Positions 6,561 through 10,928 of a DNA stretch of 10,928 bases are shown piece by piece. A model generated the notes under the pieces. The model ran no database searches, had not been told where the DNA came from, and worked only from the letters and a program-made list of their open reading frames with translations. Source of the stretch: Lachnospiraceae bacterium (GTDB lineage Bacteria > Bacillota_A > Clostridia > Lachnospirales > Lachnospiraceae). The stretch is from the NCBI GenBank assembly GCA_009774465.1, contig VSNT01000123.1, forward strand, positions 1 to 10,928, read 5' to 3'. Numbering within the stretch: the stretch's first letter is position 1; every line of letters begins with the position of its first letter. The position numbers and the translations under genes are program-made.

Positions 6561-8240
6561 CTACTTTTTACTTTTATCCACAAATTCATCTATAAATACA
6601 TCCAGTGGGCTTGGCTTGCCAAAGTAAAATCCCTGAATATAATCCGGCCCCATCTCGCTTATTTTATTTAATTCCTGTATGGTTTCAATTCCTTCTATAC
6701 AAAGCTTTAAGTCAATATCATGCGTCATGTCCACCATATGTCTTAACAGAGAATATTCATAGGAACTGTTTAATGCTTTTAAAGTAAAGGATCTGTCAAT
6801 CTTAATGGTGCTGGGATTTAAATTATACAGGTAATGAAAATTCGAATACCCTGTGCCAAAGTCATCCAGTGCCAAAGGTATATTGTTTGCCTTTAAGCCT
6901 TCGCAGAAATTGATAAAGTACGAATTGGATTCCAGAAATCCACTTTCTGTCAGTTCAATGTAAATACTTCCTTCTTTCAATTGATACCTTTGAATCCCTT
7001 CCAGAATATCATTCAGTACATCACTGCGCAGAACCTGAATATAAGAAAGATTCACTGACACCTTAAAGTCCGGTATCGTTTTCTGTATCTGGCTGCAGGC
7101 TTCCATTGCCTGATACAGTACCCATCTTCCTACAGGTATAATCAGATTACTTTCCTCCAGAAGCGGAATAAATTCTGCCGGAGAAATCATACCGGTCTCT
7201 TCCGTACAAAACCGAAGCAGAGTTTCCGCACTGAAAAGACACTGCTTATTGATATCCATGATCGGTTGAAAGTATGCCTTAAATCCCTTAAAATTATTAT
7301 TTACTGACTGCCGCATAATGTGGATCAGTTCTCTTTTATGTATAAATGATGCATAGTCAGCGCTGTCATAGATGTAGCATTTATTCTTTCCGTTGCTCTT
7401 AGCCTCATTTAATGCAAACTCAGACAGTTTCATCAGATTATTATATTTCTGATCTTTCAGTGCACTGAAATCTAAAATTCCGGCGGATATGGTATAAAAC
7501 ACTTCATACCCGTTGCTCTTAATAAAATGCTTTATCTTATTTTGAATTTCGCTGTACATTCTCTGGGCATCTTCAATGCCTCTGCCATTCATATCCACAA
7601 CAGCAAACTCATCAGCAACCACCCGGTAAAGCGTCTGGTCAGGAGAAATAACTGCATTGATACATTCTGCTGTTTTCTGCAGAACCATATCTCCATAGTC
7701 CATTCCTTTGTTTTCATTAATTTCTTTAAAATTATCAATTCCAAGCCTTAGCAGAAAACCTTTAAGCGACTTGTCCTTCTGCGCTGTCAATTCACTGCGC
7801 AGACTAAACTCCCGAAGCAATCCGCTTACGTTATCCGCTTTCTGTTTACTTCCAATCTCATTCACGCAGCCAATCAAAAATTCCGGCTCTCCGTCTTCAT
7901 CCATAAGAACACGCCCCCTGCAGTTAATCCATACAGGTTTGCTTTCCTTATCAATCCAGCGGTATTGGAGATTATGGAAATCCTTTTCCTTGTTTAAAAG
8001 CTGGTTGATATCATCCACTAAAAGCTCTACGTCATCCGGGTGAATCATCTTTTTCAGATTCTCCATAACATCAGTAAATGGATTAACGGGAATATCAAAA
8101 CGCTCCAGGGCATTTGGCGACAGATAATAATAGTCATTTTGGATATCCATGATATACAAATAATCATCGATACATGGGTTAAAAGTATTGATTACATCCT
8201 GAAATTGTTTAAATAGAACACTCTGAAAATTCTCTCCCAT
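6561..8240 (-). CDS. PAS-GGDEF-EAL protein, probable cyclic di-GMP phosphodiesterase
   Basis: A 559-residue soluble signalling protein. Residues about 25-130 form a PAS domain (HPDD at 67-70 and the closing FLIGCVNEIG are typical). Residues about 155-295 form a GGDEF domain that is degenerate: the signature reads VADEF (208-212), the position of the first metal-binding Asp is Gly167 (LGIDNFK), and the RxxD inhibitory site is absent. Residues about 310-555 form an EAL domain with the catalytic set present: Glu339 (AETLLRF), Asn397 (SVNLS), Glu429 (IELTES), Asp459-Asp460 (DDFGTGYS), Lys480 (IKIDRSF), Glu516 and Glu519 (IEGIET) and Gln536 (QGFYFG). It should therefore hydrolyse c-di-GMP, perhaps with the GGDEF domain as a GTP sensor and PAS as the input. 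No transmembrane segment is seen. AGAGG lies 7 nt before the ATG, and the gene has its own promoter and end hairpin. Confidence 0.93.
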   Translation of the reverse strand: MGENFQSVLFKQFQDVINTFNPCIDDYLYIMDIQNDYYYLSPNALERFDIPVNPFTDVMENLKKMIHPDDVELLVDDINQLLNKEKDFHNLQYRWIDKESKPVWINCRGRVLMDEDGEPEFLIGCVNEIGSKQKADNVSGLLREFSLRSELTAQKDKSLKGFLLRLGIDNFKEINENKGMDYGDMVLQKTAECINAVISPDQTLYRVVADEFAVVDMNGRGIEDAQRMYSEIQNKIKHFIKSNGYEVFYTISAGILDFSALKDQKYNNLMKLSEFALNEAKSNGKNKCYIYDSADYASFIHKRELIHIMRQSVNNNFKGFKAYFQPIMDINKQCLFSAETLLRFCTEETGMISPAEFIPLLEESNLIIPVGRWVLYQAMEACSQIQKTIPDFKVSVNLSYIQVLRSDVLNDILEGIQRYQLKEGSIYIELTESGFLESNSYFINFCEGLKANNIPLALDDFGTGYSNFHYLYNLNPSTIKIDRSFTLKALNSSYEYSLLRHMVDMTHDIDLKLCIEGIETIQELNKISEMGPDYIQGFYFGKPSPLDVFIDEFVDKSKK

Positions 8241-8284
8241 ATTGGCACCTCTGACAGTCGACCATTTATGTTGCTATATCTAAA

Positions 8285-8313
8285 ATTTTAACATAATATG
8301 GTAGAAAATTCAA
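8285..8313 (-). promoter_or_regulatory. Promoter of the PAS-GGDEF-EAL gene
   Basis: On the minus strand, -35 TTGAAT (8308-8313) and -10 TAAAAT (8285-8290) are separated by exactly 17 bp, and TG stands one base before the -10 (extended). The start codon is about 45 nt downstream. This is a good sigma-A type promoter by sequence. Confidence 0.65.
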
Positions 8314-8333
8314 TTACACATAGTGCAGAATTG

Positions 8334-8360
8334 TCCTATTTCCGTTCCTTTCAAATAGGA
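8334..8360. repeat. Inverted repeat after the Feo microprotein gene
   Basis: An 8-bp perfect inverted repeat (TCCTATTT at 8334-8341, AAATAGGA at 8353-8360) lies just after the FeoB-associated gene stop and before the EAL gene promoter. No T run follows on the minus strand, so it is at best a weak terminator or an operator for the next gene. A competing 5-bp hairpin (TAGGA/TCCTA) overlaps it. Confidence 0.4.
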
Positions 8361-8368
8361 AATTTATC

Positions 8369-8515
8369 CTACTTTTTTATATTCCCACAGCCCCCGCAAT
8401 TTTTGCAGTCACATCCACACTGCAGGGATTTTCCGTTTTTCCTATCCCGAATCATTTTTCTTATCACAGCTCCAACAATGCAGATAAGTACTGCTAGTGT
8501 AACCATTGTTCCCAT
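8369..8515 (-). CDS. FeoB-associated Cys-rich membrane protein
   Basis: A 48-residue protein with one N-terminal membrane segment (MVTLAVLICIVGAVI, residues 4-18), a basic stretch (RKMIRDRKNGK) and a Cys cluster CGCDCKNCGGCG (residues 33-44, five cysteines). This is the layout of the small FeoB-associated Cys-rich membrane proteins found after feoB in Firmicutes. The role is not settled; the cysteines suggest metal handling or docking at the FeoB pore on the cytoplasmic side. The start is firm: AGGAGG with an 8-nt spacer. It begins 30 nt after the feoB stop, so it is the last gene of the feo operon. Confidence 0.9.
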   Translation of the reverse strand: MGTMVTLAVLICIVGAVIRKMIRDRKNGKSLQCGCDCKNCGGCGNIKK

Positions 8516-8545
8516 AAAAACAGCCTCCTGTAAAAAAACATCATC

Positions 8546-10693
8546 TTATTTTATGCGCACTGCCTTTCCCATGTCAATCTTCATGTTTCTATGCTCTTTA
8601 TTAGGTCTGAAAAGCAGATAAATGAATCCTGCTGCAATCAGCAGTGCAATTATTGTAAAGAATCCAAATTCTCCTTTCTCAAAAAGCATTCCCAGTTGAT
8701 ACACGCACAGGGAAACCAGCCATGCAACGCCGCACTGATATCCAATTGCAAACCAGAACCACTTTGCATTGTTCATCTCTCTTTTTATTGCTCCCATCGC
8801 TGCAAAACAGGGCGCACACAAAAGATTGAAGACCAGAAAAGAATAAGCTGCTATCATCGTCATACTTTCTGCCAACCGTCCCCAAATCTCTTCTCCATCT
8901 TCAGCCACCTCTGCAAAACCAAATAAAATTCCAATGGTACCTACCACGTTTTCCTTTGCAATAAGCCCGGTCAATGAAGCGACTGCCATTTTCCAGTCTC
9001 CCCAGCCAAGTGGAATAAACAGCCAGGCAATCAAATTTCCAATTCTGGCCAAAATGCTGCTTTCAAGCTGCTGCGCATTAAGCATTCCAAAAGAACCATC
9101 TTCCCATCCAAAGCTCATTAAAAACCACAAAACAATTGTTGAAAGCAGAATAACGGTGCCGGCTTTTTTGATAAAGGACCATCCTCTCTCCCACATACTG
9201 CGAAGCACACTGCCTGTTGTGGGAAGATGATAGGCAGGCAGTTCCATGACAAATGGCGCCGGATCTCCTTCAAAGATTTTTGTCTTTTTCAATATAATAC
9301 CAGAACAGATAATTGCTGCAATTCCCACAAAATATGCACTGGGTGCTACCCAGACAGCTCCGTCAAACAAAGCCCCTGCAATTAACGCAATGATTGGCAG
9401 CTTTGCGCCACAGGGAATAAAGGTGGTGGTAATAATCGTCATTTTTCTATCCTGCTCATTTTCAATCGTTCTTGAAGCCATAATTCCGGGAACCCCGCAT
9501 CCGGTACCAATCAATATGGGAATGAAAGATTTGCCTGAAAGCCCAAACTTATGGAAAATTTTGTCCATAATAAATGCAATGCGCGTCATATACCCACAGC
9601 CTTCAAGAAATGCCAGAAACAAAAACAATACCAGCATCTGAGGCACAAACCCCAAAACAGCTCCTACACCGGCCACAATACCGTCAAGAATCAGTCCCTT
9701 AAGCCAATCCGCACAGCCAATTCCATTCAACACGCCTTCCACTGCCGGAGGAATAATTTCTCCAAAAAGAACATCATTGGTCCAGTCTGTTGCAATTGCC
9801 CCTACCGTTGTTACAGATACATAGTATACGAAAAACATAACTGCTGCAAAAACAGGAAGGGCCAGAATTCTATTCGTTACAAATTTATCAATCCTGTCAG
9901 AAATCGTAAGCTTCCCTTTATCAGCCTTAACATAGCAGTTATCGATTATAGAGGAAATATAAAGGTACCTTTCATTTGTTATGATACTTTCCACGTCATC
10001 ATCCATTTCTTTTTCCAGATAACTGATCTGTTCAGAGACGTCAGGTATGTAATTCATATTGTCCCTGGTTTTGTTATCCTGTTCCAGCAGTTTGATTGCA
10101 AAGAATCTTTTCTGTTCTTCCGGTATACTGCTGTCAAGCAGATCTGTCACAGCATCTATGGCATTTTCCACCTTTACTGCAAACCTGTGTGAATGTTTGG
10201 GTACAATTTTCTCTTTGGCAAGTGAAACTGCACATTCCACAGCTTTATTGATTCCCGTTCCTTTAAGCGCGGATATTTCCACCACTTCGCATCCCATGCT
10301 TTGCCCAAGCTTTTTTGTATCAATTTTATCTCCATTTTTGTTTACAATATCCATCATGTTAACAGCCATCACAACAGGAATGCCAAGTTCCAAAAGCTGA
10401 GTGGATAAATACAGATTTCTTTCAAGGTTTGTTCCGTCTAAAATATTAATTACAGCATCCGGTCTTTCTTTTATAAGATAGTTTCTTGCCACTATCTCTT
10501 CCAAAGTATAGGGAGAAAGAGAATAAATTCCGGGAAGATCTGTAATCACCACGTCCTTATAACCTTTTAAATTTCCCTCCTTCTTTTCCACTGTGACTCC
10601 CGGCCAGTTTCCCACAAACTGGTTTGAACCTGTAAGCGCATTAAATAATGTTGTTTTCCCACAGTTGGGATTACCTGCAAGTGCAATTTTCAT
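8546..10693 (-). CDS. feoB: Ferrous iron transport protein B
   Basis: A 715-residue iron transporter with an N-terminal G domain and a polytopic membrane domain. The nucleotide-binding motifs are all present: G1 GNPNCGKT (7-14), G2 Thr34 in PGVTVEKKEG, G3 DLPG (52-55), G4 NMMD (112-115) and G5 SALKG (141-145). Residues about 160-265 form the helical regulatory spacer. The membrane part (about 275-697) carries two gate-like regions with family Cys motifs: GTGCGVPGIMASRTI (396-410) followed by FIPCGAKLP (425-433), and LLCAPCFAAMGAIKRE near 624-639. FeoB imports Fe(II), with GTP hydrolysis controlling transport. ATG 10693 is the natural start, since the G1 motif follows at once, with a modest GGGGA site. 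It lies 140 bp after feoA and 30 bp before the Cys-rich microprotein gene. Confidence 0.97.
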   Translation of the reverse strand: MKIALAGNPNCGKTTLFNALTGSNQFVGNWPGVTVEKKEGNLKGYKDVVITDLPGIYSLSPYTLEEIVARNYLIKERPDAVINILDGTNLERNLYLSTQLLELGIPVVMAVNMMDIVNKNGDKIDTKKLGQSMGCEVVEISALKGTGINKAVECAVSLAKEKIVPKHSHRFAVKVENAIDAVTDLLDSSIPEEQKRFFAIKLLEQDNKTRDNMNYIPDVSEQISYLEKEMDDDVESIITNERYLYISSIIDNCYVKADKGKLTISDRIDKFVTNRILALPVFAAVMFFVYYVSVTTVGAIATDWTNDVLFGEIIPPAVEGVLNGIGCADWLKGLILDGIVAGVGAVLGFVPQMLVLFLFLAFLEGCGYMTRIAFIMDKIFHKFGLSGKSFIPILIGTGCGVPGIMASRTIENEQDRKMTIITTTFIPCGAKLPIIALIAGALFDGAVWVAPSAYFVGIAAIICSGIILKKTKIFEGDPAPFVMELPAYHLPTTGSVLRSMWERGWSFIKKAGTVILLSTIVLWFLMSFGWEDGSFGMLNAQQLESSILARIGNLIAWLFIPLGWGDWKMAVASLTGLIAKENVVGTIGILFGFAEVAEDGEEIWGRLAESMTMIAAYSFLVFNLLCAPCFAAMGAIKREMNNAKWFWFAIGYQCGVAWLVSLCVYQLGMLFEKGEFGFFTIIALLIAAGFIYLLFRPNKEHRNMKIDMGKAVRIK

Positions 10694-10711
10694 AAAATTT
10701 TCCCCATTTCT

Positions 10712-10749
10712 GCGCTGCCTTTTTTATTTCCAGGCTGTAGACGCAGCGC
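10712..10749 (-). promoter_or_regulatory. Hairpin in the feoB 5' leader
   Basis: A 7-bp GC-rich inverted repeat (GCGCTGC/GCAGCGC; 10743-10749 with 10712-10718) with a 24-nt loop lies 19 nt before the feoB start codon. On the minus strand it is followed by AGAAATGGGGA, not by a T run, so it is not a terminator. It could affect access to the adjoining weak ribosome binding site, or may have no role. Confidence 0.35.
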
Positions 10750-10797
10750 GGTCACAAACCTGCAAATTCATCACATGCTATTAGTCTTAGCTTCTAT

Positions 10798-10826
10798 ATA
10801 TTAGTTATAACTAACTATAGTGTAAA
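10798..10826 (-). promoter_or_regulatory. Candidate iron-regulated promoter of feoB with operator-like palindrome
   Basis: On the minus strand, -35 TTTACA (10821-10826) and -10 TAATAT (10798-10803) are 17 bp apart. Most of the spacer and part of the -10 are covered by a perfect 14-bp palindrome, TTAGTTATAACTAA (10801-10814), with outer arms CTATA and TATAG (10794-10798 and 10816-10820). The TTAG...CTAA form resembles DtxR/IdeR-type iron boxes more than a Fur box. A repressor bound here would block RNA polymerase. The regulator identity is inference. Confidence 0.5.
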
Positions 10827-10833
10827 AAAAAAA

Positions 10834-10928
10834 TTATTCTACCAAAATCATTTCGGCATCTGCCTTGCGAAGAGAAAGCTCATATCCCCGTACCTGTATC
10901 TTATACACAACTGACGATGCCGCCGATA
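10834..10928 (-). CDS. feoA: Ferrous iron transport protein A, 3' end (partial)
   Basis: The last 30 codons of a gene cut by the window edge, ending in TAA at 10834-10836. The visible end YKIQVRGYELSLRKADAEMI followed by LVE has the closing pattern of FeoA (VRGY-x-LSLRK-x-A), the small SH3-like cytoplasmic protein that works with FeoB in Fe(II) uptake. It stands directly upstream of feoB on the same strand, as expected. The start and the rest of the protein are outside the window. A run of ten T residues follows the stop on the minus strand, but with no hairpin visible before it in this window. Confidence 0.85.
   Translation of the reverse strand, partial: SAASSVVYKIQVRGYELSLRKADAEMILVE

Noticed and set aside
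9551..10192. Long plus-strand open frame (213 codons) opposite feoB
   Set aside because: It is antisense to a firmly identified gene, its translation is rich in Asn, Lys, Cys and His without family features, and no ribosome binding site is seen.
10824..10833. Run of ten T (minus strand) after the feoA stop as a terminator
   Set aside because: No GC-rich stem precedes it within the visible feoA end, and a promoter-like -35 begins inside it.

Overview
The window looks like a chromosomal segment of a low-to-mid GC Clostridia bacterium, most likely Lachnospiraceae. This rests on protein styles (FeoA/FeoB with a tiny Cys-rich partner, a PAS-GGDEF-EAL protein, a MATE pump, a DUF5058-type membrane protein), AT-rich spacers and strong GGAGG-type ribosome binding sites. 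The genus cannot be fixed from sequence alone. Every intact gene lies on the minus strand, so transcription runs from high to low coordinates. No tRNA, rRNA, CRISPR array or intact mobile element is visible.

In transcription order, the right end holds a ferrous-iron uptake locus: the 3' end of feoA (cut by the window edge), a 140-bp spacer with a candidate promoter carrying a perfect 14-bp palindrome in its -35/-10 spacer, feoB, and a 48-residue FeoB-associated Cys-rich membrane protein at 8369-8515. Next is a monocistronic-looking c-di-GMP gene (6561-8240) with its own promoter. It encodes PAS, a degenerate GGDEF and an intact EAL domain, so it is probably a phosphodiesterase. It ends at a hairpin that may terminate on both strands.

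The 6098-6560 gap holds the only plus-strand coding trace, a decayed C-terminal fragment of a PD-(D/E)XK nuclease-type transposase (Rpn-like), and the promoter of the next operon. That operon is a short stand-alone AraC-type regulator whose stop overlaps the start of a ClpP-type protease gene (ATGA overlap). Neither tig, clpX nor lon is beside it, so this is probably an accessory ClpP. A hairpin terminator follows at about 5035-5078.

The left half holds a YjbR/MmcQ-like protein, two small polytopic membrane proteins in tandem (DUF5058-like, then an unrecognised partner), a membrane-anchored M20 metallohydrolase of the PM20D1/Cps1 type, and a MATE efflux transporter, ending near a hairpin at 6-48. 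The two membrane proteins plus M20 hydrolase look like an import-and-hydrolyse cassette for a peptide or N-acyl amino acid; the substrate is unknown. The spacer between the second membrane protein and the M20 gene is packed with four consecutive perfect palindromes that can also refold with each other. It is the most unusual non-coding structure in the window.
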